DNA of 64,000 nt, from the NCBI RefSeq assembly GCF_964340395.1, contig NC_135568.1:13447776-13511775 (forward strand). Reading direction: 5' to 3'. Source of the stretch: Glandiceps talaboti. Its lineage: Eukaryota; Hemichordata; Enteropneusta; Spengelidae. Each line of letters begins with the position of its first letter. The first letter of the stretch is position 1. The translations under genes were made by a program, and so were the position numbers. A model generated the notes under the pieces. The model searched no databases and was not told the origin of the DNA. It worked only from the letters and a program-made list of their open reading frames with translations. Shown here piece by piece: positions 19,801 to 43,605 of this stretch.

Positions 19801-22800
19801 CGTAATTTAAGAGTCAAATGGTTGACCATTCCGTAAGATTTGTGTTATGCAAAATCAATATTTTATATATTCATTAACAAAAATGAAATTTAAAAACAAA
19901 ATTCATATCTATGGATCACTGAACTAGGGAAGACTGGTGAGGACAGTGACTGTAACTTGCCCCTTTATAAGCTTGTCGATAATATAATACCCGAATGTCT
20001 GGTATTACAAGAAAACTTTCGATTCTAATGGCCATGGCCATCGAGCCATGACAAGTCACAGGTCGCAGTTTACAGTCCATTTTTCATTGTTAGTTTCACT
20101 TTGAAGAACTCTTTCTTTTCATTCATTCACAGAAACCTGTACTGCAAGGAGAAAGAATTGAAATACCAATCTGGATGTTTGAACGAGAATCAGCTCATAG
20201 ATCAGGACAGATGTGCATCCAAGGCCATGGTAGATGCATGTGTCGTGAAATGCGGATCTGTAATTCTTTTCTTCACTTACGAAAAGTTCAGGGACCTGGT
20301 AAACATCCACGAGAACCTCAGCCTGATCAAGCTATGATGAAGATTCTGTCCAAGTTTGTCAGTAAAGAATGTGAAAAGGCACCAGCTTTCTGTAAGAATG
20401 TTAGTCTTCCTGTAGACCATGATGAGTTACATGCAAGCTGTGTTGAAACTTGTGAGTCATTACAAAAAGAAATACAGAGATTGGGGGTGAGTTTGTGTTA
20501 GTAGATTTCAGAGACTTATAAATTCTCAATGGTTTGAATACTTTCGGGGTATTATTAGCCTAGGCAGGCACACCAAAGGAATGATCTATGTTCATCTGTC
20601 CATCCATTGTGGTGTTGATCTGATTGTCTGTCTGTGGACATCCCTATAATCTCTAACATGCATAACTCAATTTCAGCCAATGGTTTGAATACTTTCTTTG
20701 TATTGTTAGCCACAACAGGCACATGGAAGTTGGCTAAAGGAATGATCTATGTTCGTTCATCTGTCCATTCTTCTCTACATCTGTCTGTCAGTCTGTAATC
20801 ACTATCTCTAACACCCACAACTCGATTTCAACCAAAATTTGCACAGATGTCAGATACTGTAGGGGTCGTTGCATGTCACTGTACTTCAACAGAGGCATGT
20901 ACAATGTAGTGATAAGAAAATCAAAGCATTATATTACATTGTGTAAATCAGACTCAGATTCAGATTCAGATTCAGATTCAGATTATATCGAATAAGATTT
21001 ATTTTAAGTTTCCAAAAGCATAATACTAGTATAGAGAGAGGTGAGCGAGATGACAATATCAAATTTGTAATGCAAAAAATGATTCAAGTAAAAATAATCT
21101 TTCAAGGTAACAAAATCATATTGAGCATCAAGCAGATAACTTCTACACCAGGTTTTTATTTTTGATTAGATTGTAGAGACTAAATCCATAAAATGTACAG
21201 GATATAATTGTATTTACTTTGAGAGAATATCTTTTATTTTACAGGATGAACATGAAAACTTGAATGCTGTGCATGTGCGTGAAATGAAACGTATGAGAAG
21301 TGAGCAAAGTGCAATTGAGAAGGAACTGAAGACTAACATTGACAAAGAAAATAATCCTGATGTTAAGATTTCTCAACTTCAAAATGAGTATGAAGCAGCA
21401 TTTGTGCAATACGGGAGAGATGTTGAGGTAAGAATTATATCGCCATCTTATACATCACTGAGTCACTTCCGTCTTTGTTGGACCATAAACATTTCATCTT
21501 AAAGTCGTTTTGGAACATTGCATGCTCACTTGCCATGGAAATGTGTTCACTGTTATTTTTAGGGCGGAAAGAAAATTTCTGTAAGAGTTAACGTGTATAT
21601 TTGCAGGCTCACTGAATGTACATTTGCTTTTTTTCATTCTAACCTCTCTATGCTGCTTATAATGCTAATACATAAATTTTTTGTTGAAAGTGGCATATAA
21701 GCCCAATGGGATCATGGGAGGAACTACCTCGTGTCACTGTAATAACATAATATACTACCCTTCACTTTACTTAACAGCGAACACTTGCAGAAAAAGACGA
21801 CTTGATAAAGAAACGTGAAAATGAGATGCAGGAGATTCAGATGAAAGTTCAAAAAGCGGTAGAAAAATACAAAGAAGAAGAACGTCGGATTGAAGACCTT
21901 AATAAAGGTCTGGAACAAAAACACCTTATGATGGTTGAAAAAATTGTCCAATATAAGAGAGTTCTTTTTGAAAAGTAAGTTTAACTTTTGTTCACTTAAG
22001 TTACTTGAACTTTGAATAATGCCATAATTATCAATTGTAATTAAGGAATATTCTTAAGCACATGGTTGCCATATGCACCTCTGTATTATAACAACAAACA
22101 TAATCATGGAGACTGGTACTTGACTAAGATTCCATGATGCAAGTTACCAATGAAAGAAACTTGTTGAGTTACACTTTCAGAAAACACATCTGGGGCTAAT
22201 AAGGCCAGTTGAAACACAACCCAATACAACCAAAATTAGTAAAGTCAAATTAAAAGACATCTAAAGACACCCAAAGCTAATTATTAATTCCAAACAAAAC
22301 TCACCAATTTGTCATATTGTGTTTTTTTCACCCAAAACACAAAAGTTAACATTAAGGGAGTTTTTAGCTCAGGAGCACATTTGTTTTGTATTGTATGCAT
22401 GACTTATTATGTTAAATTTTAAGGAGATGAGATATTGTCTGATGTATTGCGGCATCTTCCCAATACTGGTTTTCCTCTCTGTCATTTTTTCAGAATCTGT
22501 ATGTACATGCATCCTTGTGCTGTTTCTTTACTATTGTCATCAGTTATTGCCACATTATTTTTACAGAATTGAAAAGGTGAAAACACAGAAGGCAAAAACA
22601 AAAGAAAGGGAGTTTACAGCCAATTTATGTACAGAAGTAGCTGGTACTTGTTCTGAAATATGTACAGAGTTAGATGTGAGTATTTGCATACTTAAACAGG
22701 TACATGAACTGAAATATGTACAGAGTTAGATGTGAGTAATTGTATACTTAAACAGGTACATGAACTGAAATATGTACAGAGTTAGATGTGAGTATTTGCA

Positions 22801-25534
22801 TACTTAAACAGGTACATGAACTGAAATATGTACAGAGTTAGATGTGAGTATTTGCATACTTAAACAGGTACATGAACTGAAATATGTACAGAGTTAGATG
22901 TGAGTATTTGCATACTTAAACAGGTACATGAACTGAAATATGTACAGAGTTAGATGTGAGTATTTGCATACTTAAACAGGTACATGAACTGAAATATGTA
23001 CAGAGTTAGATGTGAGTATTTGCATACTTAAACAGGTACATGAACTGAAATATGTACAGAGTTAGATGTGAGTATTTGCATACTTAAACAGGTACATGAA
23101 CTGAAATATGTACAGAGTTAGATGTGAGTATTTGCATACTTAAACAGGTACATGAACTGAAATATGTACAGAGTTAGATGTGAGTATTTGCATACTTAAA
23201 CAGGTACATGAACTGAAATATGTACAGAGTTAGATGTGAGTAATTGCGTACTTAAACAGGTACTTGTACTAAAATATGTAGTGAGTTAGATGTGAGTAAT
23301 TGCGTACTTAAACAGGTACAATATGCACTGAAATATGTAGAGAATTAGAGGTGAGTAATTGCATACTTAAACAGGTACTTGTACTAAAATATGTAGTGAG
23401 AGGTGAGTAATTGCGTACTTAAACAGGCACTTGTACTGAAATATGTAGAGAGTTAGATGTGAGTAATTGCATACTTAAACAGGTACTTGTACTGAAATTG
23501 AAATAAAGCAAATACACAGTTTTCAAGAGGGATAGTTATGTGGCAAAACCTGCTATGATGAATTTGTGAGTCTACGTTTGCTAAGAGTTGGAAAGCTACA
23601 TTAGCTGTTGACACATACGATGAATCTGACTTTGGATTATGTGATTCAGAATTTAGTGAATCGTACAGAGAGGAAGGAGAGGACTGTGATCTCTTAGAGA
23701 TTGCAGATAATGTAGATTTATTGATTCATTCACCCATATTATCTACAATCTATGGATATGTATTTCTATGGTGGAATGAATACATTCAGTCTCAGACCAC
23801 TATAGTCTATAGGAACAGATTATGCGAGAATGAATATTCATAGTCTCTGGGTTCATAGTTACAAATGAAAACCTCTACTCACAGAATCAAAAAGTACTTG
23901 CTTGTGAATCCAAAATTTACTTCCAAGTTATTTTTTGACTCCGAGTGGAAATTTTATGAAATAATAGTGGATAGTGAACAATTCGTTGTACCCTTTTACT
24001 TTTATATCTAAAGATATGTTGTATCATATTTTAAAGTTCAAAATCATTTAATCTGTAAATGGGGGGGGGGGGGGGGGGGGTGTAGATACAGGTCATGAAC
24101 GTGAACTGCATTGAGTATGGACCAGCAGTTTTCCTTAAGGACCAGCAGCATTTGCTACATGTCGGTCCTTATGACCAGTAGTCATTTTCCCTATGGTTAC
24201 TGTACTCACATTTCAAGGTCATGTGTCCTGAATAATAGGTCAATCAGTTGACTGCAGTGTGTGGTCAAAAATATCAGGTAACAATTTTCGAATTTGTGCT
24301 TGGAACAAACTTTTACTTCAATACAATTTTTATTGGTCTTCTTGGTCTCTAGCAATGATTAAGATTTAAGGAGCCTAGTGTAGGTCATGGATAAATATAT
24401 ACCCTTAAAGGCCAAGGTTTCAATCCCAGGTTCTCACACTAGTGTCATTGGAGCCATGAGGATTACATAGGATTATTCTTTAATTCTGGACCAATTTTTT
24501 TTGTACACCTGTGTCATACAACTGAGTGTCACACCTAATGTTTAACCCTTTCTCAAAGTGGGCCTTTAACAATAAATTTGTTCACATGCTGCAAAGATTA
24601 TGAAGAAGTTGATATACTATTATTACTATATATAGGAAATTCTTAACATTTTGAGACACAAAGTCGTTTTTTTTAGCACTGCAGAACCAAAGATATTAAT
24701 GTGTTTTGTCATAACACAGAACAAGAAAAAATAAGACCAGTTTGAACATTTTAGCTTACTTGTTGTATAACTAAGTAATATAACATGTGAACAACTCTTG
24801 TCATGTGAGAATGAATGTTCATGGACTCCGGGTTCCTACTTTAATAAAGTAAGAAACTTTCTACTCACAGAGTCAATAAAGTGTAGTATACCCCTGATGA
24901 TGCTAATGAGACGTCAGCAAAAATGTATTTGACCCTGTGAATGAAAATTTTCATTATTACATTTGTATCAGAGATTACGTGCACGGGTGTGCACACATAC
25001 TAGTGGTATTGTCTCTGCTGTGCATTCTGAAAACACTATTGCATTATTATCTGCATGCAACGAGGACTTGATCGTTCACTACGCACAAAATTGTGTGATT
25101 GTGCATTATGATTTTTATGGAAATTTGCCGTTTCAGATAAACATATGTAAATGATAACAGAACCCCGTCCCACTTCAGTTCCAGTGTGGGTACTCAGGGG
25201 TATTTGCACTCATGCTTGCAGTGTTTTCTGCTGCACTTTCACTCATGAAAGTACAAATGCAAAGACAGGACAAGCACTCATGCAAATACCCCGAGTACAT
25301 CACACTTGCACTCGTATCTTATGGAGTTCTGTCTCATGACTAAAGCTTGTCATGTTTTTGTTTTTGTTTCAGTCACACTCATATATATGTGTTGTCTGCA
25401 AAACCAAGCGAAGAGGATATGCAGTTTTACCATGTCTCCATTTTAGGTACTGTGAGACTTGTGTCACTAAAGTTGGCTTAAATTGTCCAGATTGCAGAGA
25501 AACTATCAGTGGTGTCATCAAGGTGTATGAATAA
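14572..25534 (+). CDS. Gene 2: GHKL ATPase / Cys-rich / coiled-coil / RING protein, 834 aa
   Basis: Thirteen coding exons: 14572-14910, 15280-15646, 16178-16333, 16629-16792, 17262-17341, 17887-17967, 18642-18723, 19209-19439, 20133-20486, 21245-21427, 21778-21974, 22567-22675 and 25373-25534. They total 2505 nt, join in phase and end at TAA. Residues 79-88 (REFVQNWHDG; E80, N84, D87) form the Bergerat N-box. D148-x2-G151 may be the second ATP motif, and IGQFGEGLKIG (182-192) is the glycine-rich lid. Residues 298-330 (VKGIWV and later RDR) resemble the transducer segment that follows GHKL domains. Residues 528-543 hold a C-x6-C-x-C-x5-C cluster; 619-781 are charged, helical and probably coiled coil; 782-834 are the RING. 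The start sits in the context TATAATGGCAAGT, shared with gene 3. Likely role: ATP-gated, multimeric E3 ubiquitin ligase. Pathway and substrate are unknown; a defence function is inference from the family's tandem, fast-changing character. Confidence 0.9.
16818..16861. repeat. (TA)n microsatellite in gene 2
   Basis: Lies 25 nt after the donor of exon 16629-16792. Confidence 0.95.
17050..17165. repeat. ATTAATTAATCAGTTG tandem repeat
   Basis: Short palindromic units in the gene 2 intron before exon 17262. Confidence 0.85.
20528..20835 (+). repeat. Direct duplication of ~160 bp in gene 2 intron
   Basis: Two diverged copies share TGGTTTGAATACTTTC, AAAGGAATGATCTATGTTC, TCTGTCCATxC and AACTCxATTTCA. 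Confidence 0.8.
22567..22675 (+). other. Last coiled-coil exon of gene 2, source of a minisatellite
   Basis: This 109-nt exon (phase 1 to 0) encodes the end of the coiled coil with a conserved LCxEVAxxCxEICxEL pattern, found also in gene 1 (7458-7569) and gene 3 (37968-38070). Its last 32 nt and donor have been amplified into the adjoining tandem array. Confidence 0.8.
22640..23500 (+). repeat. 56-bp minisatellite copied from an exon/intron border
   Basis: Fifteen GTGAGT donor sites occur at 22676, 22732, 22788, 22844, 22900, 22956, 23012, 23068, 23124, 23180, 23236, 23292, 23351, 23403 and 23459. The first is the real donor of the preceding exon. Each unit holds 32 nt of exon-like sequence (ending in ACAGAGTTAGAT), the donor, then an intron stretch ending TTAAACAG, which reads as a weak acceptor. 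The first ten or so copies are almost identical and the last few are diverged. Confidence 0.95.
24061..24080 (+). repeat. Poly-G tract in the last intron of gene 2
   Basis: About 20 consecutive G on the + strand, a potential G-quadruplex or sequencing trouble spot. Confidence 0.9.
24966..25340 (+). mobile_element. Non-autonomous mobile element (short copy) in the last intron of gene 2
   Basis: Starts near CAGAGATTACGTGCAC. Its sequence matches, segment by segment, the reverse complement of both ends of the 2-kb insert in the last intron of gene 3 (38550-40575). Its right half has an inverted repeat around GGGGTATTTGCA (about 25196-25215) and its complement (about 25270-25295). No ORF of note. 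Class is uncertain: a MITE or an internally deleted DNA transposon is most likely. Confidence 0.65.
25373..25534 (+). other. RING-finger exon of gene 2
   Basis: Encodes residues 782-834 with canonical C3HC4 ligands C787, C790, C802, H804, C808, C811, C819 and C822. The end (VIKVYE) resembles the C-terminal strand of IAP, MDM2 and MUL1 RINGs, which takes part in dimer formation and E2 activation in those families. The acceptor is preceded by a T-rich tract. Confidence 0.9.
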
Positions 25535-26815
25535 AGTAGAAGCAGTTTACAGTCATTGTTGTGTGGTGTGGCTGGCAATATCGCTCATACGTCATATAGC
25601 TTGAATTTTATATAATCAGTCCAGATATATAGACAAGCACAAGGTGTTGATTATTAGGGACTCAATCTCCAAGCTCCTTTGTCACATCTGACAGAGCTGG
25701 TGGTTTGTGTTGTAACAGTGACGTAAAATACAATATTTTGTATGCTTGTATGTTATCAGTATTTCATTTTAACATATTAAATTCATGACAAAAACATTGT
25801 GTGAGACATTAAAACATGCCACTTAATTGAAACGATATAGTCACTCTGGTTCTGTATACGTAGTAATGAGTTTTAGAAAATGTAGTGTGCAAATAATTAC
25901 CATTTATTGTAGAACACAGTGTCTAAGTCAGTTGGTTGAAAAAGCATCTGAATGTTTCTCTTTATCTCCTTTTCCTCTGCTCTATCTTCTTTTTATTGGA
26001 TTCTCTGGTAACAGAACCTTTCCCATCTTCTCAACACGTACAATTGACGTTGCTTCTCTTCCAAAACCCTCCCCCTACTTGAACAACTTTCGGCATAAAA
26101 GAAATGCCTCGTTTCTTGAACAATTAAGTGTCATCGCCGCCACCATGATTGTAGATGATGACAGTCCAGACACTTGTGTAATCTTGCCAGAGAGGGTGCC
26201 ATTTCACAAAATATTAGAGGTGGACGGAAAAAAATTGGTCGGGTTATCATCATGAGAAACAGTAATATTTGAAGTCAAACCAATAGGGAACTTGCAATCC
26301 ACACTAAACATGCTCAGACGCAAAGGATTATGGGAATATATGTGGTTATCGTAATACCAAATCTGGAGCTACCGATAAAATAAACCTCCCACAATGGTTA
26401 GGATGACTATGAATTGATTATTTGTGGTTACAAACAATGTAACATTATTGTTTATAATACTATTTGATTAGTATTTATTATCACATTTCCCATGATGCAA
26501 CATTCAACATGGTGGGTTTGCAAGTTCCCTATTGTATAGTATTATATATACCCCTTCCTAACTCTTCTCCCGCTTAGAAAATGTACCTCTTCATGTACTA
26601 AAATTTATCCCGATTTAGTCACATAGATTTTTGAAGTTATAATGATAAAAGTCTTTGATTTCCTTATTTATATATTCCAGTATTGTGCAATGCAGAATTT
26701 ATTTGAAAGTAGAAGAGATTTTTTTATACTTCAATGACTAAGATTGTAAAAGAAAACTTTTGATAAATTTACAATGTTTGTAAAGTTTGATAATTAATAA
26801 ATCAATACAATTACT
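25535..26815 (+). other. Probable 3' UTR / downstream region of gene 2
   Basis: An AATAAA overlaps the stop codon (25530-25535), but a better poly(A) site is AATAAA at 26796-26801 followed by the GT-rich stretch TGGTGTGTTTGT. Using it would give a 3' UTR of about 1.3 kb containing the MITE at 26281-26534. A short ORF at 26144-26255 in an ideal Kozak context also lies here. Confidence 0.4.
26281..26534. mobile_element. MITE with ~20-bp terminal inverted repeats
   Basis: The left end CAATAGGGAACTTGCAAtCC pairs with the right end GGtTTGCAAGTTCCCTATTG. The element is about 254 bp, AT-rich inside and has no coding capacity. A target-site duplication could not be settled. Confidence 0.85.
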
Positions 26816-26919
26816 GGTGTGTTTGTATTATTTTAAATCTTCTTGAATATGTAGAATATCTGTTTGAGGGGAAAATGTGCGATGTAGAAAATTATAATGA
26901 ACATGACTCTGAGAGAGAG

Positions 26920-26934
26920 AAAGAGAGAGAGAGA

Positions 26935-26974
<40 letters not shown>

Positions 26975-26998
26975 GACAGACAGACAGACAAACAAACA
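26920..26998. repeat. Compound microsatellite (GA)n(CA)n(GACA)n
   Basis: Simple repeat between the gene 2 poly(A) candidate and the gene 3 promoter. Confidence 0.95.
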
Positions 26999-27119
26999 AG
27001 ATGGCTTAGCTTTATGACTGATTCCTTATAATGATATGACTTGCTGTATAAAACAGACAAAATGGTAAGATCTTGATTTATAGTGGTAACGTCGACTAAA
27101 TGTTGGGGTGAATATCGCG

Positions 27120-27260
27120 TCAGAAGACAGAAAAACAAATGCTTGAGGGCGCAAACATTTCGGGGAACTCCGTGTGACGTCACCGTACAATATGGACGAC
27201 ATTCATGCCCATGGTGCATTTACAACAGACAGGGCGGCGTGCCTTTAAACTTCTTCAAAG
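27120..27260 (+). promoter_or_regulatory. Candidate promoter and non-coding first exon of gene 3
   Basis: Ends at a strong donor (CAAAG|gtgagt, 27261) that can splice to the acceptor at 28983-28984, 30 nt before the gene 3 ATG. It contains TGAGGGCGCAAAC (27144-27156), identical to gene 2, and a perfect CRE palindrome TGACGTCA (27175-27182). An 18-codon upstream ORF lies at 27192-27248. The layout parallels gene 2: shared block, CRE-like site, upstream ORF, AAAG donor. Confidence 0.5.
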
Positions 27261-28997
27261 GTGAGTTTTGTATGCATTTTAAGTATGACTGTGAAGTAGG
27301 GTGATTCTGTACCTAGCCAGGTGCATGTCCATGGTACTATGACCTTTGCTTCCTATAAATTGTGATTGAATTTTTTTACAAAATCATTAAAATGTTAGTT
27401 GTTGTGCAGCATGATGGCGTCGGGATCTCGTCTTGTACGATGCGACGAGCAGTTGTCATAGAACTTAGAAGTTGAACACGTTTATTTACGACACATGTGC
27501 AGCATGCAGGGAACAAGTATTTTCTAAAGAAGTGTAAACAGTTCTGCTTGTGTATACCTTTCTAATAAACAGCAAAGCGAGAAAATGGCCACAGACACTC
27601 TTCGGTTCGGACTTCGACCAAGCCCCGGCTTTTTGTTTGTATACGCCACAACAAACAATGTACCGTAATAGAAGTCGGTAGGCTTCAAGTAAAAATGTGT
27701 CTCTTTACGAGTGGGTGACAAGTCCCACACACTCCTCGTCAATGAATCATTCAAATATTATTAGGATGTCTTGTCTTGTCCTGCAAATCTATATCATATG
27801 ATTTAATCACTTCATGTGATTTTGTTTTTGTTTTAACATGTTTGGAGTTTTTGTAGTTGTAGTTACTGCAATTATAACTTTAGGCAGTACATCTAGTTGT
27901 GACCTGGAACATTATGAACTTTGAAATGATACAACATACATATATATCAATTTTAAAATGTATTTGCGTATCACTCACATGATACTGTCATAGTAATATT
28001 AGTATTACCATTTGTAAAACTGAATTGCAGGCATCAGGTTCCATCTAGCTTATAATCTGTCAAATATTAACTACAAGTAAGCAATTGTTCAACCAGTAGC
28101 TTGTGACCCGCTTTATTATTGATGTAAGGACAGCACACTGGCACCTTGCCATGCGTGTTTCCGCTTTAAATTTTGGTATGAAATGAAGAACATCGCCATG
28201 ACACTTGAATAGGGATCCTCTAAAAATATGTATGTATCACAAAGTTGCTTCAACTTCGTTCAAAATTCTTGTGACAGGTTATTCTTGATGTTCAACATGG
28301 ATTCAGTGTTTAGAAGGTGTGTACAGTATCAGACACCGTGTGAAGCCTGTCCAAGTGTAAACTGTTATTCAATACATGTATACACAGTGTGTGCACCTTC
28401 ACCACTTTGATTAGCACTGAGGATGGCGCTGAGAGGGGTGGGGTTGGGGGTGGGTGTTGGTTATGGGTTGTGTACCTGCCTGCAGAATGGATACAGAATT
28501 TCCCAGGATTATTCAGTGTTCAAGCACACTGTAAAGGGTCAAGGACTATAGGGGTCAAACCACTGTATGTCCTTGCATCACAGTGACCTCAATTTGACCT
28601 CAAGGAAGCCTATTATCAGTGCTAATAATTAGGTCATGACCTTGGGGCTTGTCTGAGCCTGCCATGACCTGTAAATATTGAAATTGGTATCTTGGAGACT
28701 ATGTGGTTCAAAATATGGAGTAAAGTTGTAAAGAGGCCCTGGGTCAAACCTCTCCATTATGTCATGTTTAAAAACTCAATAAGGCAAAAACACAACATGA
28801 TGTCATGTGTTGTAAAAATGTGTCAAAACCATGGTAGCCCCCCCACCCAACACACACACACACACACACACATAATTAGCAGCAGTTGTTATTAACATGT
28901 TCATGCTAACTTCCGAAATTAATAGTCTTGACAAATAACTTTTTTTTTGTCTTTTAATTTTTCTTTCTCAATTTTATTTTGAAGGTGTTCTGTCTGC

Positions 28998-29014
28998 ATG
29001 TTAGTAGTAGTATA

Positions 29015-29017
<3 letters not shown>
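28998..29017 (+). promoter_or_regulatory. Five-codon upstream ORF overlapping the gene 3 start (TAATG)
   Basis: ATG at 28998 opens a frame that stops at TAA 29013-29015, sharing its last base with the main ATG (29015-29017). Such an overlap permits termination-reinitiation. Gene 2 keeps the TAATG context but has no upstream ATG in its second exon. Confidence 0.5.
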
Positions 29018-40771
<11,754 letters not shown>

Positions 40772-41120
40772 TATGACAGACTGAGATTCTATGATGTAGA
40801 GAAGACGACATGAATGTGCAACTCAACCACCATGGTAACATACAGCTGTATTAAAGTAACATGAAGTTCAAAGTTGTGCTCTTAGGTTTAGACATGAGGG
40901 TGACATTTCTGAAATGTTTAGAGCTAAGGTTTAAAACCTGGGATTAAAACTTTCAAAAGGTTATGGTTTTCTGGATATGAACAATGACATTTCAAAAGCA
41001 ATATTCCAGTTTTTTTGAGAGCAAATTTTAAAGATTATAGTCTTTGGCCACTAGGGGTGCAGTTTGGAAGTATGGAAGTGAGGGCCAGTAAGGAGCAGTC
41101 ATACAATGTCACAAAAGATC

Positions 41121-41126
41121 AATAAA
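41121..41126 (+). terminator. Poly(A) signal candidate for gene 3
   Basis: AATAAA 350 nt after the stop codon, the first perfect hexamer downstream. Confidence 0.5.
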
Positions 41127-42711
41127 TGAATTTCATTTGTTTAGCGGAATTACACCATGTCGGAAACGCCTAGGTAAAACCAAACTACAGATAACCTGAG
41201 TTCATCAATAGGCAAGTCTGGTTGTTGACAATCTCTAAATCTGTTTGCAATGTCAACTGTAATAGGATTATAAAAGTTGTAACAGCTGATAACATCCCTT
41301 GACTCAAACGATTCACTCCTTGAAAGTAGCCTTGCACTCAGAACTACAGTTTTTCTTGTTCCATAGTTAGTTAAATAATTTTTTGAAAAATTAAGTACAG
41401 AGATACTTAAATAGCAAATTCCCATATCTGATGTCCATATACCACATGTAACATCGTCAATGTGCAGTGCACGATGTATCCTAATGTTATGATCGCGATC
41501 GGATCGTGACCTTTCACCCAAGCCAAATCGTGACATTTCACCCAAGCCAGTTGTGCCTCGTGGCGGAGTAACACACTCACTAGTACTTGCACACATTCAG
41601 TCGACAGCATTTCAGTCTTGACCTAGTACCTGTACCAGCAACGACTCAGGCTTATCATAATTATGTAATTACAAAAAGCAAACACTTAGTTATGGTAATG
41701 AGCTGATAAGGATTGATAAGAAAGTGCAAGAATTGCACTTTGCTGGTTATGGCGATGTTCCCCTCATGCCCCCCCCCCCCCCCCCCCCCAACAAACATTC
41801 ACAATGTGATATTGATATGTTATATATAATGTAAACCATGGGAAAAATTGTAGTAGTTGCACCACCATATGATAAAATACTAACCTGCAACCCAGCACTG
41901 TGTATCACATATGCATTGAATTTCAATTAACTTATCAACATCTCAGTAGTAAATACAAAACCTGTTATCATTGAGGGAGTGAAGGTTTGCAAAATTTGGT
42001 TAGACATGCAAAAATGAAGTTCAGCAATCTCATTGATGCCAGACCCCTCTCCCCAACCCCCTAACAAATGAAGTTCATTTATTGAAACATTATGAAGCTC
42101 TTTTGCATGCTTCTTGTACTGCCATTCTGTTAGCATCCATGTTAAAAATGTCAACCCTCATTTTCCCTTAATCTGAGATACCCTCACATGATCTTCTCTT
42201 TTGAAAATGACTGAGAATTTGTCAACTGGAATGTGGCATATTAGTTACTGGTAGTTATATTGATGCCATTCAGCATTTATAGATACAACATCGTCTTTTT
42301 TCTTGTGGTTTAATTACTCTGTGAAATCATGTAGATGACAGCCTTCAAACATTTCTTTTTAAAACTGGGCCAAGATACAATAGTGAGCCATATTTTAGTA
42401 GTACCAGAACTGTATGTTTTGTTTCTAGAACAAAGACCAGGACTTTTTTATGCTTCCATGTGTTCTGCTATATTTTAGCTTGACTTAGTTTTCATTTTAA
42501 AGAATTTGTTCTCTCCATATAGAGCAGTCCATGGTGCTAATAAATGTGTGTTGATGTATTGAAAAACATGTAATTTCGAATAAGTTTTTGAAACAAATCA
42601 GAACTGTTTGGTGTTTTACTGTAAAGATTTATAGCAGTTGAACAAAATTCAGTGCAGACAAGACATCTATGTTTTGTACTAGTGAAGGTTGATAGAGTTT
42701 GGCAAAGATTT

Positions 42712-42835
42712 TATAATCTATAGATCAGTAGAGTTAAGCAAGATATCTTGAACTGCTGATCAGTAGAGTTAGGCAAGATATAACTGATCTGCAGTTCAAG
42801 ATATCTTGCCTAACTCTACTGATCTACAGATTATT
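42712..42835. repeat. Inverted/direct repeat cluster around GATCAGTAGAGTTAGGCAAG
   Basis: The motif occurs several times on the + strand up to 42915 and once inverted (about 42797-42832), giving a hairpin with arms of about 45 bp. Confidence 0.8.
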
Positions 42836-43303
42836 AGGCAAGATATAACTTAACTGTAGATTAGTAGAGTTTGGGAAGATGTCATTAATGAACTACAGAT
42901 CAGTAGAGTTAGGCAAAACTACTTTTCAGTCAAAACTAAGTCTATTGACTGGCCACCTTTCATGGTGAGATTTTTGAGTGATGTATTGAACAAGTTTTTT
43001 TTTTTTACAAAAGTAAGATGAAGATCTTCATTCCAAGAATCTTGTAAAAAAAATATCAAAACATGAAACGCCTAATATAGGATGCTTTTTGCATAGTTTT
43101 TTTTTCTTTGTGCACTCTGTTGATATGTACCCATGTTTTCTTAAGTTTTTACTAGCATTACTGCTCAGTCTCAAATCAAAGTTACAGTATGGTAACCTGT
43201 ATAAATTTTCCAGAATTCCCTTACTTTCGGAGTGTACTTTAGAACTTTTATTTAAAAAATGGTTCTAATGTTTTTAATGATAAAATACCAATGAATGTGT
43301 AGT

Positions 43304-43605
43304 TACAGTGCTTCCAATCAAAGTATGAACGATGAAGTACTACCATATATTGATACATTACTGAACTTGTTCTGATGCTACAGTGCTTCCAATCAAAGTA
43401 TGAACGATGAAGTACTACCATATATTGATACATTACTGAACTTGTTCTGATGCTACAGTGCTTCCAATCAAAGTATGAACGATGAAGTACTGCAACATAT
43501 TGATACATTACTGAACTTGTTCTGATGCTACAGTGTTTCCAATCGAAGTATGAATGATGAAGTACTGCAACATATTGATACATTACAGAACTTGCCCTGA
43601 TGTGT
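43304..43605. repeat. Four-copy 75-bp tandem repeat
   Basis: Units start near 43304, 43380, 43455 and 43530 with ACAGTGCTTCCAATCAAAG. The period is a multiple of three, so a 25-residue repeat is open on the minus strand, but codon context and surroundings give no reason to call it a gene. Confidence 0.9.

Noticed and set aside
22640-23500. CRISPR-like regular spacing
   Set aside because: The whole 56-bp unit repeats; there are no unique spacers and the source exon is adjacent.
41150-41596. 148-residue minus-strand frame downstream of gene 3
   Set aside because: Somewhat protein-like, possibly an old transposon scrap, but no motif of a reverse transcriptase or transposase could be named and no second exon is evident.
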